46,667 nucleotides of DNA from CAMTWZ01 sp964412365 (GCA_964412365.1 CAYPOI010000013.1:1-46667); one strand, 5' to 3'; positions 1-9,101 are shown, numbered from the stretch's first letter. Notes: generated by a model not told the origin, from the sequence alone. A program made the numbers and translations.

Positions 1-531
1 GATTTCACGATCGATACACGATGGGTGTTGGAATCAAGTGATGCCCAAGGCAACGTGCATTACGCCTTGAACGAATTCCTTTTTTCAAAATCATCATCGG
101 CTTCGATGATCAAACTGTCGGCGTATTTCAACGACCAATTCATCAATACCTACTGGGCCGATGGACTCATCATCGCCACGCCAACCGGTTCAACAGCATA
201 CAACATGAGTGCCGGCGGCCCCATTGTTCAGCCCGAATGCGATGTGATGGTTCTATCCCCCATCAGTCCTCATACCCTTACTACAAGACCGCTTGTATTG
301 CCCGGAAACGGGCGAATCACCATCCGTTCAGAGCACGGCAAACAAGAGGTTTTGTTTTCAAAAGATGGGGAAAATGCGGATATTGAGACGAACCGGATCG
401 AGGTTCAAGTCATGCGCTCGAAGCACACGATTGATCTCATCCAACTACCCGGGCAGCACTATTTCGACACGCTCCGGACCAAGCTGATGTGGGGACTTGA
501 CCTTCGCGAACAAAACGGTTCTTCCCAATAA
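1..531 (+). CDS. nadK: NAD kinase, C-terminal part (5' end outside window)
   Basis: ATP-dependent NAD kinase makes NADP+ from NAD+ in the cytosol. The frame is open from base 1 (DFTIDTRWVLESSD...), so the gene starts upstream and the first GTG at 25 is internal. The visible 176 residues hold the family C-terminal half: ALNEF, the nucleotide-binding run WADGLIIATPTGSTAYNMSAGGPIV, and ISPHTLTTRPLVLP. The N-terminal GGDGT motif would lie outside the window. The stop at 529-531 is 28 bases before the malate dehydrogenase start on the same strand, so the two may be cotranscribed. The identification is firm; only completeness is unknown. Confidence 0.93.
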   Translation, partial: DFTIDTRWVLESSDAQGNVHYALNEFLFSKSSSASMIKLSAYFNDQFINTYWADGLIIATPTGSTAYNMSAGGPIVQPECDVMVLSPISPHTLTTRPLVLPGNGRITIRSEHGKQEVLFSKDGENADIETNRIEVQVMRSKHTIDLIQLPGQHYFDTLRTKLMWGLDLREQNGSSQ

Positions 532-559
532 CACTATTATCTAAATCAGCGGATTCCCC

Positions 560-1516
560 ATGAAAATCACAGTAGTCGGCGCCGGCGGTAATGTAGGCGC
601 AACCGTATCCCTTACTATCGCACAGCGCGATTTTGCCAGTGAAGTTGTTCTCGTCGACCTTGAACGCAAAGAAAACGACAAAACATTCTATCCGTCGAAA
701 GGACGTGGGCTCGACCAATGGCAAACCGCTCCAATCCATGGTTTTGACACACGCCTGAAAGGCACAACCGATTATGCCGACACCAAGAATTCCGACATCT
801 GTGTGATCACAGCCGGGATTCCACGTCGCCCTGGAATGAGCCGTGACGATTTGTTGAGCATCAATGCCAAAATCGTGGAATCGGTTACAAAAGAATTGAT
901 CAAGTATTCTCCTGACACCATCATCATTGTGGTCTCCAACCCGTTGGACCTGATGACCCATGTCGCATGGAAAGCCAGTGGGCTGCCGAAGGAAAAAGTG
1001 ATGGGTATGGCCGGCATTTTGGATACAGCCCGTTACCGCGCGTTTTTGGCTGAAGCATTGGATGTGTCTCCGAAAGATATCCAAGCTGTGATTTTGGGTG
1101 GACATGGCGACACCATGGTGCCCCTGCCACGCTACACCACCGTTGCGGGTATCCCTGTGACCCAGTTGATCGACAAAGCCACCTTGGACGCCATCATTGA
1201 GCGTGCGAAAGTGGGTGGAGGTGAGTTGGTCGGCTTGATGGGCACATCCGCCTGGTATGCTCCGGGTGCGGCGGCCGCTCAAATGGTGGAAGCCATCGCC
1301 TTGAACCAAAATCGGATTTTCCCGTGCGCAGTTCAACTGTCTGGCGAATATGGCATCAGCGACTTGTTCGTGGGTGTGCCAGTCAAACTTGGCAAAGGCG
1401 GCATCAAGCAGATTATCGAGATCGAATTGAATGCGGATGAAAAAGCCATGTTGGACAATTCCGCCGAAGCTGTACGTGGACTCATGGTCGATCTGGAACG
1501 TATATTGGCCTCGTGA
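560..1516 (+). CDS. mdh: malate dehydrogenase (NAD-dependent, LDH-like type)
   Basis: Oxidises malate to oxaloacetate in the TCA cycle. The 318-residue protein has the usual length for the LDH-like, often tetrameric, MDH class. It starts with the Rossmann motif VVGAGGNVGA (residues ~5-14). It carries the substrate loop RRPGMSRDDLL, in which Arg rather than the LDH Gln marks malate specificity, the cofactor/substrate motif VSNPLD, and the catalytic histidine in GGHGDTMVPLPRY. The ATG at 560 directly precedes the Rossmann strand. The stop codon overlaps the GTG start of the next gene (GTGA), so the cyclase is probably translationally coupled to it. Confidence 0.96.
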   Translation: MKITVVGAGGNVGATVSLTIAQRDFASEVVLVDLERKENDKTFYPSKGRGLDQWQTAPIHGFDTRLKGTTDYADTKNSDICVITAGIPRRPGMSRDDLLSINAKIVESVTKELIKYSPDTIIIVVSNPLDLMTHVAWKASGLPKEKVMGMAGILDTARYRAFLAEALDVSPKDIQAVILGGHGDTMVPLPRYTTVAGIPVTQLIDKATLDAIIERAKVGGGELVGLMGTSAWYAPGAAAAQMVEAIALNQNRIFPCAVQLSGEYGISDLFVGVPVKLGKGGIKQIIEIELNADEKAMLDNSAEAVRGLMVDLERILAS

Positions 1517-2643
1517 CTGAGCCCAACCGTAAAGACCTGATATTCGCTGTAGACGACCTTCCTGAGAATCTGCAGATGCTCAAGCTCGCTCTACGAAGCG
1601 CGCCATTCGATATTGTGACCGCCAATTCCGGGGAAGATGCCCTGGATTGGCTGGATCACAACCAGCCGGATCTTATCCTCATGGACATCCAGATGCCTGG
1701 AATGGATGGTTATGAGACCACTAAGAAGCTCAAAGCGAATCCGAAACTGGCGAATGTGCCGGTTCTGTTCATATCCGGAATCACGGATCAGAACGCCATT
1801 GTGAAGTGTTTTGAAGCAGGCGGTGTGGATTATGTGAGCAAGCCGTTCAAACGGCAGGAAATGGTCGCCCGTATCGCCGCCCATTTGCAGATCAAGCATC
1901 TGCAAGAACGGATCAGCGCCGAGCGAAACAAGATCGCGGCCATTTTGAGCAACATCCTTCCGGACAGCCTCATCGAGCAATTGAAAAACGGTCAGCGTCC
2001 CGTATCGGAGACGTATCCGGATGTGGTGGTGCTGTTCACGGATTTCCGGAATTTCACAGGACTCACGCGCAAATTGGGCCCTGATGAAGCCATCCGTCAT
2101 TTGAACCATTTGTTCTATGCGTTCGATGAGATCGTCTCGCATTACAACCTCGAGCGTGTGAAAACCATCGGCGACGGGTATTTCGCCATTGGCGGTGTGA
2201 ATACACCTGCAGAGGGAGCCGGGCTTCGAGCCATGCATGCCGCTTTGGCCATGCAAGGGTATGTTCGATTTTATAACAAGAAGACAGAGTCAGACAATTG
2301 GAGTCTGCGCATCGGTGCGCACATCGGATCTGTGATCGCGGGCATCATCGGCTTTCAGAAAATCGCATTTGACGTTTGGGGCGATGCGGTGAACGTGGCC
2401 AGCCGGCTTCAGAGTGTTGCGAAAGAATCGGGTGTCGTGATATCCGAAACCTTGTACGAACGCCTCAAGAATGAGATCGTGGTGAACGAAATCGGGAAAG
2501 AAGACTTGCGTAACATTGGCGATCATCATGTGATGAATGTGGTGGAGATCGTGAATGCGGATTCCATCGCACCACCTGATTTCGAGGCCATCCATCAGCG
2601 GTTCACATCAGACGACGACCTGCTGCGACGCCTTCTATCGTAA
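1513..2643 (+). CDS. response regulator fused to class III adenylate cyclase
   Basis: A predicted phosphorylation-controlled cyclase of 376 residues. An N-terminal REC domain (~8-125) has the acidic pair D14/D15, phospho-acceptor D58 in LILMDIQMPG and conserved K110. A linker helix region (~126-150) leads to a class III cyclase domain (~165-345). Metal-binding aspartates are D177 (FTDFRNFT) and D221 (KTIGDGY). K217 and D287 occupy the purine-selecting positions of adenylate cyclases, and N294/R298 (VNVASR) are the transition-state residues, so ATP is the expected substrate and the site looks intact. It starts at a GTG overlapping the mdh stop by 4 bases. No histidine kinase or CRP-type receptor is adjacent. 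The domains are certain; the input signal is unknown. Confidence 0.93.
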   Translation: MTEPNRKDLIFAVDDLPENLQMLKLALRSAPFDIVTANSGEDALDWLDHNQPDLILMDIQMPGMDGYETTKKLKANPKLANVPVLFISGITDQNAIVKCFEAGGVDYVSKPFKRQEMVARIAAHLQIKHLQERISAERNKIAAILSNILPDSLIEQLKNGQRPVSETYPDVVVLFTDFRNFTGLTRKLGPDEAIRHLNHLFYAFDEIVSHYNLERVKTIGDGYFAIGGVNTPAEGAGLRAMHAALAMQGYVRFYNKKTESDNWSLRIGAHIGSVIAGIIGFQKIAFDVWGDAVNVASRLQSVAKESGVVISETLYERLKNEIVVNEIGKEDLRNIGDHHVMNVVEIVNADSIAPPDFEAIHQRFTSDDDLLRRLLS

Positions 2644-2675
2644 TGCAAGCATAACAAGGGGATAACCCAGGGGTA

Positions 2676-3578
2676 ATGTCCATTGCGCAACTTTCGCACA
2701 TGGCAAAACGACACCTCGATGTAGTGGTCATTTCGGATGTGCACCTCGGCACGGGCGGCTGTCAAGCCACCGAATTGAACCGGTACCTGAAAAGCATCAA
2801 ACCGTCCATCCTCGTTCTAAACGGAGATATCATCGACGGATGGCAGTTCAAAAAATCCTTTTTCCCGGAAGCGCATTTCAAAGTCGTTCGGCGCTTCATG
2901 AAAATGATGGAACAAGGAACCAAGATTTACTACCTCACCGGCAACCACGACGAAGTGCTTCGCCAGTTCACCGATCTGAATCTGGGCTCGTTCCAATTGA
3001 TCGATAAACTGGTGCTCGATTTGGATGGAAAACGTGCTTGGATCTTCCATGGCGACATTTTCGATTTCACCATGCGTTATTCCAAATGGATCGCGAAGCT
3101 GGGAGCGGTCGGGTACGAGTTCCTCATCAAACTGAACACTCTGGTCAACAACATCTCGCGCTTCTTCGGCAAAGGGAAAATCTCCCTATCGAAGCGCATC
3201 AAAGACAGCGTCAAAAAAGCCGTCAGTTTTGTCAGCGATTTTGAACATACCGCCACCGAACTGGCGATTGATAATGGCTATGATTATGTGGTCGTTGGAC
3301 ACATCCACAAGCCGAACATGCAACGGTTCTCCAATGAGAAGGGTTCTGTTTTATATCTGAACTCAGGCGATTGGGTGGAAAACCTTACTGCCTTGGAATA
3401 CAACGAAGGCGAATGGTCGCTCTTCCGCTACACCGAGTCCGATTTCATGGATGTCGACATCCGGATTCCGGAACCACCGGAAGAAGTCGAACTCAATATT
3501 CGGGAAAAAGTGATCGGTACGCTCTTAACAAACGGATTTTCCAATGCGCATACTTTACGGAATACAGGGAACGGGTAA
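2676..3578 (+). CDS. metallophosphoesterase, UDP-2,3-diacylglucosamine diphosphatase (LpxH)-like
   Basis: A calcineurin-like phosphoesterase of 300 residues. The dinuclear metal motifs are complete and ordered: D21-x-H23 (SDVHLG), D51 (NGDIIDG), GN90-H91-D92, H125 (FHGD) and G-H209-x-H211 (VVGHIHKP). LpxH of E. coli (about 240 residues) cleaves UDP-2,3-diacylglucosamine in lipid A synthesis. This longer relative is typical of Bacteroidota-type proteins annotated as LpxH-like, and its true substrate is uncertain. The ATG at 2676 follows an AGGGG run, whereas the alternative ATG at 2700 has no such signal. The 3' end overlaps the following glycosyltransferase by 35 bases, suggesting a shared lipid or glycolipid pathway at the envelope. 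Confidence 0.85.
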   Translation: MSIAQLSHMAKRHLDVVVISDVHLGTGGCQATELNRYLKSIKPSILVLNGDIIDGWQFKKSFFPEAHFKVVRRFMKMMEQGTKIYYLTGNHDEVLRQFTDLNLGSFQLIDKLVLDLDGKRAWIFHGDIFDFTMRYSKWIAKLGAVGYEFLIKLNTLVNNISRFFGKGKISLSKRIKDSVKKAVSFVSDFEHTATELAIDNGYDYVVVGHIHKPNMQRFSNEKGSVLYLNSGDWVENLTALEYNEGEWSLFRYTESDFMDVDIRIPEPPEEVELNIREKVIGTLLTNGFSNAHTLRNTGNG

Positions 3579-4548
3579 CGGTCACTTTTCGCGAGCCAAA
3601 GAATTCATCCCCATCCTAAAAGAACATGGATCGGTGGATATTCTGGTAAGCGGAAGCAATGCGGATGTGAGCTTGGGTCACCCCATCACGTTTCGCAGAA
3701 GCGGACTGAGTTACACCTTCGGTCGCAACGGCGGTATCGATTATCTGGACACGGCGAAGAATTTCCGCCCTATCCGATTCATTGAAGATGTGCGGGCGAT
3801 GGATGTGGATCGTTATGATCTCATCATCACCGATTTCGAGCCCATCACGGCATGGGCGGCCAAGCTCGCAGGACGTCAGTGCTTCGGATTGAGCCATCAA
3901 GCGGCGTTTCTTTCGGCGAAAACACCACGTCCGGCCGCTCCCAACCCAGGAACAGAACTCCTGTTCAAGAACTTCGCCCCCTGCACCGATCCCATCGGAC
4001 TGCATTACAAATCCTACGACGAGTTTATCTGGACCCCGATCATTCGCAGCGATGTGCGCGAATTGAACCCCACATCCGGCGAACACATCACCGTTTATCT
4101 GCCGGCTTATGGAGATGACGTGTTGCTACCGATCTTCCATGCCTTCCCCTTGATCCAATGGCATGTGTTTTCCAAGCATTGCAAGACCGCTTATGCATCG
4201 GAAAACGTTTGGGTGCGTCCGGTGCGGAACGAAGATTATTTGAAAAGCCTGGAGGCCTGCCGCGGACTCATTTCCGGTGGAGGCTTCGAAGCTCCTGCCG
4301 AAGGCTTGTATCTTGGCAAACCCATGCTCATCGTGCCGATGCGCGACCAATACGAGCAGAAATGCAACGCCGAAGCCCTGAAAGAATTCGGTGTGATGTC
4401 GGTTGATGCGGTAGATGCTCAATTTCCAAGTGTAGTAGAACAATGGTTGGATGAAACATCGACATCCATCCGGATCGACTTCCCGAATCAGACCATCCCG
4501 ATCGTGGAACACATGATGAAAACGGGATTGGGAGTGAAGACGGGGTAG
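3544..4548 (+). CDS. glycosyltransferase, MurG/GT28-like fold
   Basis: A 334-residue GT-B fold candidate. The N-terminus MRILYGIQGTGNGHFSRAKEF matches the nucleotide-sugar transferase opening with a Gly-rich loop after strand one. The C-terminal half has the donor-binding segment GGGFEAPAEGLYLGKPMLIVPMRDQYEQKCNAEAL, equivalent to the GT28 signature of MurG and UGT proteins. No membrane segment is evident, so it is probably cytosolic or peripheral. It overlaps the phosphoesterase gene by 35 bases in another frame, which implies coupled translation. Acceptor and sugar cannot be read from sequence. A glycolipid or lipid A-related role is inference from the neighbour. Confidence 0.78.
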   Translation: MRILYGIQGTGNGHFSRAKEFIPILKEHGSVDILVSGSNADVSLGHPITFRRSGLSYTFGRNGGIDYLDTAKNFRPIRFIEDVRAMDVDRYDLIITDFEPITAWAAKLAGRQCFGLSHQAAFLSAKTPRPAAPNPGTELLFKNFAPCTDPIGLHYKSYDEFIWTPIIRSDVRELNPTSGEHITVYLPAYGDDVLLPIFHAFPLIQWHVFSKHCKTAYASENVWVRPVRNEDYLKSLEACRGLISGGGFEAPAEGLYLGKPMLIVPMRDQYEQKCNAEALKEFGVMSVDAVDAQFPSVVEQWLDETSTSIRIDFPNQTIPIVEHMMKTGLGVKTG

Positions 4549-4554
4549 TACCTG

Positions 4555-7059
4555 CTATACCACCTTCAACACCACCACGGTCATATCATCGGCGAGATCA
4601 TACTCGCTGTAAGTGAGGATCTCAACACGAATGACTTCACAGATCTGTTCGGCGGATAAAGTATCCGTATCGATGTTCGTGAGTAGTCGTTCCATCTTCG
4701 GATAATCGTAGAGGTCACCCTTCGCATTACGCGCTTCTGGGAGACCGTCAGAGTACAGCATCACGACGTCTCCGGGTTGAAGCACGAACTCGGTTTCGTT
4801 GTAGGTCACATCCGAACGCAATGCGAGCGGATATCGTGGGATGGGTGCTTTCAAATATTGCACCGATCCGCCGCGCTTGAGAAGCGGTTCGCAATGTCCG
4901 GCATTGGCGAAACGGAACACACGGGTTTTGAAATCATATCGAGCCAGCAGACACGTGATGAAGGTTTGTTTATCGGTGCGCTCGTGCAGCATAGGATTGA
5001 TGTCGGTGAGCACTTGGGCGGGATGCTTCGACGCCACACGCGAAAGCAACAAGCCACTTGTGAAGATGGCGCTAAACGCGGCTTTCATGGCCTTGCCAGA
5101 CACATCCACCACCGTGATCATCAAATCATCCCCGACGGTCTGATAGTCGAAGAAATCACCTCCCACTTCAAAGGATGGAATGAAGAATCCTTTCACTTCC
5201 GAATCACAACAAACCGGTGCCGATTTCGGCATCAGAGCGAATTGGGAGTCTTTGGCAATCTGAAACTCCTTTTCAATCCGCATTTGCTTCATGTTTTTTT
5301 CTTCGTAATCCGGAATGAAGCGTTTGCCACCGACAGACGACCCATACCGATACATGAAAAATCCGATGACAAACGGAAGTCCGGTCACGATCAGCAGTTG
5401 GATGCCATTGGATAGGATGAAGGGATCGTTGGACCACAGATAAACGCCCAAACGGATGACCATATAACCAAACCACCAAGCGGTGAGAGTCGCAATCAAT
5501 CCAAAATAACGGTAGGCAATCACAAGAGGCGCGCAGTAAGCGATCATCATCCAAATATCTTGAACCACCGAGCCTGTGCTTGCTGAGGTGCGACCGATGA
5601 GCGTCAGCAGGATTCCGATGGATACCGAACCGATGATCATCACTAGAATGCTGTTTTTGATGCGGTTCTGAAGCAGCGATAGGACCACGCCGAACGTGGA
5701 AAAACCGATCAGCCAAGTGCTTGACCAACTGTTCAACACCGTGCTGAACGCGGGCCATCGTGTGCTGATTTCAGTGAATCCGAGATTGCTGTCGTATTGA
5801 AAAAAAACGATGTGCTGACCAAAAAGGGCCACCGCCCAAAGCGCCAAGGCCATCCCGCCGAACGCGTACCCAACCAACAAAGATTGACCTGTTTCGCGAG
5901 TGAAAAAGGATCCGCTCCACATCGCATCCACCACATCCATCTGACGGTCATTGGTCTGCCTAGATAGGGATTCCCAGGTCAAATAAGACAGCGCGCCGAA
6001 GAACGAAAGGATGAAGAAATAAAAGGCTTGCCCAACCATGTCCAACCCAATCAACCGCACCGAAAAGAATGAATAGAAGGTGCTTTCGTATGCCAAATAC
6101 CGCCAGATTATCATTGTGACGAACAAAATGGCAAAGATTCCGAGTCCACGGCGCCAAATCACACGACCTTTGAAGATCTGTGTGAAGCCGCTGACAATCA
6201 CAATTCCTGCGAGAATGAAGAGGGTCGTAAAGAAGAAGAACACTTCAGACGTTGGACTGTCGATTCCATTGCTCGACTCTTCCAATTCATGGTAAACCGC
6301 TTTCACGCCTCTCAAATCCACACCTTGCATCACGATGGCTGTGGAATCGGTTTCGATGGTTCGGATGGCGGGGCGGATGTCGGCTTCAATCCGCAATGGG
6401 CCTCTTCCGGAAGCGCTGATTCGATCCCAACGAATGGTATGCTCGGATGTCTCTTCTGAGGCGGAATTCACATCCATCGACATCCCGAAATCCGGGGATG
6501 GCGAATCCAAGGTATACTGAGTCGGGTCGTAGCCCATCACATCCTGAAGAATACGGGTCATCAACCCATCCAATGAATCACCCGCAATGAATGTGGAATA
6601 CTCATCATCAATGACTAGGGATCGGATCCTGAGGTCATCATCGAAGTTGATGCGGATATCCATGTCACCGGTCAGATACACATTCAGATTCGCAACCGGA
6701 GTGTTGTCTGTGATCGTTTTGCCCGCTTGCACCTTCCATCCGCTCAATGGCACGCCGGCTCGGTTCAAGAAACTGGGGTTGATGCGGGTAGTTGGACGAA
6801 GCGAATCGCTCAGCTGGCGATAGAAGCGGGACCGTTGTTCTCTCGTTCCCATCACGGTTAGAGAATCTGACGGGATGTCGAGCAGGCTGAGTACCCGATT
6901 GAAGTGGGCTTCCGCTTCGGTTTTGCTGACTCGAACGGGTGCCGACGAATGGAAATCAATCGCCGGACGCAGCAACAAGAACAGCATTACCCCTAACGCA
7001 CCGATGTAGAGCAGCGTGTAGACCGATCGAAAATTGGGGCGTAGTACGGAGGGTGCCAT
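4555..7059 (-). CDS. membrane-anchored SpoIIE/RsbU-type serine phosphatase
   Basis: An 834-residue protein. One N-terminal membrane helix (~11-31) is followed by a ~240-residue extracytoplasmic region without a family I recognise, then a set of roughly eight hydrophobic segments (~275-590). A short coiled linker (MKQMRIEKEFQIAKDSQFALMP) leads to a C-terminal PP2C/SpoIIE phosphatase (~605-834). Metal-binding acidic residues are present in VGGDFFDY, VVDVSGKAMKAA, YSDGLPEA and ADDMTVVVL. Such enzymes dephosphorylate anti-sigma-factor antagonists in partner-switching pathways. No anti-sigma or STAS gene is adjacent, so the target is unknown. The gene is convergent with the glycosyltransferase, 6 bases away. 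Confidence 0.85.
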   Translation of the reverse strand: MAPSVLRPNFRSVYTLLYIGALGVMLFLLLRPAIDFHSSAPVRVSKTEAEAHFNRVLSLLDIPSDSLTVMGTREQRSRFYRQLSDSLRPTTRINPSFLNRAGVPLSGWKVQAGKTITDNTPVANLNVYLTGDMDIRINFDDDLRIRSLVIDDEYSTFIAGDSLDGLMTRILQDVMGYDPTQYTLDSPSPDFGMSMDVNSASEETSEHTIRWDRISASGRGPLRIEADIRPAIRTIETDSTAIVMQGVDLRGVKAVYHELEESSNGIDSPTSEVFFFFTTLFILAGIVIVSGFTQIFKGRVIWRRGLGIFAILFVTMIIWRYLAYESTFYSFFSVRLIGLDMVGQAFYFFILSFFGALSYLTWESLSRQTNDRQMDVVDAMWSGSFFTRETGQSLLVGYAFGGMALALWAVALFGQHIVFFQYDSNLGFTEISTRWPAFSTVLNSWSSTWLIGFSTFGVVLSLLQNRIKNSILVMIIGSVSIGILLTLIGRTSASTGSVVQDIWMMIAYCAPLVIAYRYFGLIATLTAWWFGYMVIRLGVYLWSNDPFILSNGIQLLIVTGLPFVIGFFMYRYGSSVGGKRFIPDYEEKNMKQMRIEKEFQIAKDSQFALMPKSAPVCCDSEVKGFFIPSFEVGGDFFDYQTVGDDLMITVVDVSGKAMKAAFSAIFTSGLLLSRVASKHPAQVLTDINPMLHERTDKQTFITCLLARYDFKTRVFRFANAGHCEPLLKRGGSVQYLKAPIPRYPLALRSDVTYNETEFVLQPGDVVMLYSDGLPEARNAKGDLYDYPKMERLLTNIDTDTLSAEQICEVIRVEILTYSEYDLADDMTVVVLKVV

Positions 7060-7093
7060 AAGGGAGGTAACTTAACGCGACGGATGGAAACAA

Positions 7094-7121
7094 CAAAGGC
7101 TCGTCATAAGACAAGCCTTTG
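7094..7121 (-). terminator. hairpin downstream of bacilliredoxin gene
   Basis: CAAAGGCT pairs with AGCCTTTG around a 12-base loop that itself holds a GTC/GAC pair. On the minus strand it is followed by a T-rich TTTGTTGTTT run. It lies 28 bases past the bacilliredoxin stop and before the phosphatase start, so it is a plausible intrinsic terminator. Confidence 0.6.
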
Positions 7122-7148
7122 AAAGATGTGACAGAACGTAGGGGTCGC

Positions 7149-7577
7149 TTAGCAGAATGCGTCAAAAATCATTTTCAGATCCGCGGCCACGTCTTGAGCC
7201 GTGCGTCCTTCCACCCGATGGCGAGGAACCATTGCTTTGATTTCGCCATCTTTGAAAAATGCGAAGGATGGGGATGATGGTGGATATTCGCTGAAATATT
7301 CACGGGCACGGGCAGTCGCTTCTTTGTCTTGTCCGGCGAACACCGTGTACATGATGTCGGGCTTCTTATCGTTATCCATCGCGATTTTCACAGCTGGACG
7401 AGCATTGCCGGCTGCACAACCACATACCGAGTTGATCACCAACAGCATGCTGCCGTTGGCTTTCGTGCCGAGTACGGAATCCACGTCTTCTGGGGTGCGA
7501 AGTTCTTTCACGCCGAGGTCGGTCAATTCCGTTCGCATCCAGCTGGCGTCTGGGCCTATTCCAAAACCGAATTGCAT
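7149..7577 (-). CDS. bacilliredoxin (BrxA/BrxB, YphP/YqiW family)
   Basis: A 142-residue thioredoxin-fold protein with the CGC active site C52-G53-C54 in VINSVCGCAAGNARP, and the family C-terminal half (MYTVFAGQDKEATARAREYF...SPSFAFFKDGEI). Bacilliredoxins remove bacillithiol from S-bacillithiolated proteins. The reductant in this organism is not shown by the window. The start is set at 7577 (MQFGFGIGPD) because the upstream in-frame extension has no family character and would overlap the divergent lipoprotein; AGGAA lies just upstream. It may share a short divergent control region with the lipoprotein gene. Confidence 0.88.
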   Translation of the reverse strand: MQFGFGIGPDASWMRTELTDLGVKELRTPEDVDSVLGTKANGSMLLVINSVCGCAAGNARPAVKIAMDNDKKPDIMYTVFAGQDKEATARAREYFSEYPPSSPSFAFFKDGEIKAMVPRHRVEGRTAQDVAADLKMIFDAFC

Positions 7578-7637
7578 AGTGTTCCTAAGATTGGTTACAG
7601 TTAAATAATGGTCAAATATAACTACTTTCAGGCACTT

Positions 7638-8393
7638 ATGAGGAACCTTCCAATCGCTTTGATCATCCTTCTCGCGGCGTGCAGCAGCACAAAAACCTAT
7701 GTGAGTCCGATGGCTCTGCAACCCGTTGGCGAACGGGATTTCGATGTGGCCGTGAACCAGACCGACACCCATTTGAACGTGACGGTCAACTTCCGGAACA
7801 ACCAATACTACGGTGCGGTGATGCAATATGGCTTCACCTTATATGTGGATGGGGACCCGAAATTCAAACGGTCGATGGGTTTCACCTATCCGTTGGGGAT
7901 CCAGCATTTCATCGACATGGTCCCCGGTGCGCGCGAAGCCGTTCAACGCGGCGAACGGATCGAAGCGGTGGATGATCTGTCAACCCGGTTACGTCCCCTA
8001 TCCGCCCGACTCTTGTATCGTACCAATCCCAAAAGCAGTGCGGTGTTCGGAAATGTGAACTTGACCCAACTCGAAGCCCAAGGCGTCATCATCCGCATGG
8101 ACGAAACCCAGGCCTTGCTTCGCATCGAGTATCAAATTCCGTTGGAAACGACGCGGGTCTATCCGTATGCCGTGGATGCGAAGGATGGGGAGCTCTTGCT
8201 CGGCTTCGAGATCAAGCCACCGATCGTGGAAGGAACCTCAGGGATGGATCCATCCCGAGGCGGATCGGATCGAATGGGGATGGGCACCACCCGCACACCC
8301 TATGGCAGCATCAACCGGGATGATGAGTTATCCCAATCGATGCGCCGCCAAATGATGGGGGAATACGTCAAGTGGGTGAGGATAAAGATTTAG
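7638..8393 (+). CDS. predicted lipoprotein of unknown function
   Basis: A 251-residue protein of no family I can name. It begins with a type II signal peptide: MRNLPIALIILLAAC gives a lipobox LAAC, so the mature chain would start at Cys15. An ATG ten codons upstream (7608) is in frame, but using it would put a charged/aromatic stretch ahead of the signal peptide, so 7638 is preferred. The mature part is beta-rich and ends in a Gly/Ser/Arg-rich tail (GTSGMDPSRGGSDRMGMGTTRTPYGS) before a short basic end. It is divergent from the bacilliredoxin gene and convergent with sodA, 7 bases from the sodA stop. Confidence 0.72.
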   Translation: MRNLPIALIILLAACSSTKTYVSPMALQPVGERDFDVAVNQTDTHLNVTVNFRNNQYYGAVMQYGFTLYVDGDPKFKRSMGFTYPLGIQHFIDMVPGAREAVQRGERIEAVDDLSTRLRPLSARLLYRTNPKSSAVFGNVNLTQLEAQGVIIRMDETQALLRIEYQIPLETTRVYPYAVDAKDGELLLGFEIKPPIVEGTSGMDPSRGGSDRMGMGTTRTPYGSINRDDELSQSMRRQMMGEYVKWVRIKI

Positions 8394-8400
8394 GTCCTTC

Positions 8401-9000
8401 TTACTTCCCGTACAGCTCCGAGACCTTTGCCCAGTTCACCAGGTTCCAGAACGCGGTGACATAATCCGGACGACGGTTCTGATAGTTCAGATAGTAGGCA
8501 TGTTCCCACACATCCAACCCGAGAAGCGGCGTTTTGCCATCCATGATCGGTGAATCCTGATTTGGAGTGGAGGTCACTTCCAACTTGCCGTTGTTCACCA
8601 CGAGCCAAGCCCAACCGGATCCGAAGCGGGTTGCAGCCGCTTTGCCGAACAACTCTTTGAAGGCATCGAACGAGCCGAAAGCGGCATCGATATCGGAAGC
8701 CAACGCGCCGGAAGGCTTGCCACCGGCATTCGGAGCCAAAACGGTCCAAAACAAAGAGTGGTTGGCATGTCCACCGGCATTGTTGATCAGAGCTTGTTTC
8801 TTGTCTGCAGGAACTTCATTGATTCGGGTCAACAGTTCTTCCACGCTCAGCTTTTCAAACTCGGTACCAGCCAATGCGGCATTTGCATTGTTGATATACG
8901 CCTGATGGTGCTTGGTATGGTGGATTTCCATGGTACGCGCATCAAAATGAGGTTCCAAAGCATCATAAGCGTAAGGCAGTTGGGGTAATGTGTAAGACAT
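8401..9000 (-). CDS. sodA: superoxide dismutase, Mn-type
   Basis: Dismutates superoxide to H2O2 and O2. The 199-residue sequence is full length and strikingly close to E. coli SodA over its first 40 residues. Metal ligands are H27, H81, D163 and H167. The metal-selective positions are of the manganese class: G77 in NNAGGHANH and Q148 in NQDSPIM, where Fe enzymes have Gln and Ala. A good ribosome site, GAGGAG, sits 6 bases before the ATG. The gene is divergent from the SthA-like gene across a 101-base spacer containing T/A-rich promoter-like sequence, and is monocistronic. Confidence 0.96.
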   Translation of the reverse strand: MSYTLPQLPYAYDALEPHFDARTMEIHHTKHHQAYINNANAALAGTEFEKLSVEELLTRINEVPADKKQALINNAGGHANHSLFWTVLAPNAGGKPSGALASDIDAAFGSFDAFKELFGKAAATRFGSGWAWLVVNNGKLEVTSTPNQDSPIMDGKTPLLGLDVWEHAYYLNYQNRRPDYVTAFWNLVNWAKVSELYGK

Positions 9001-9101
9001 ATCGTCTCCTCTATTTTTTGTTCGTGTTTTACTTGTTTATGGGTTAAATATACCCAAAGCAGTTGGGCATTCCCTATCTTTAGGGCTTCTAAACCTATCC
9101 T

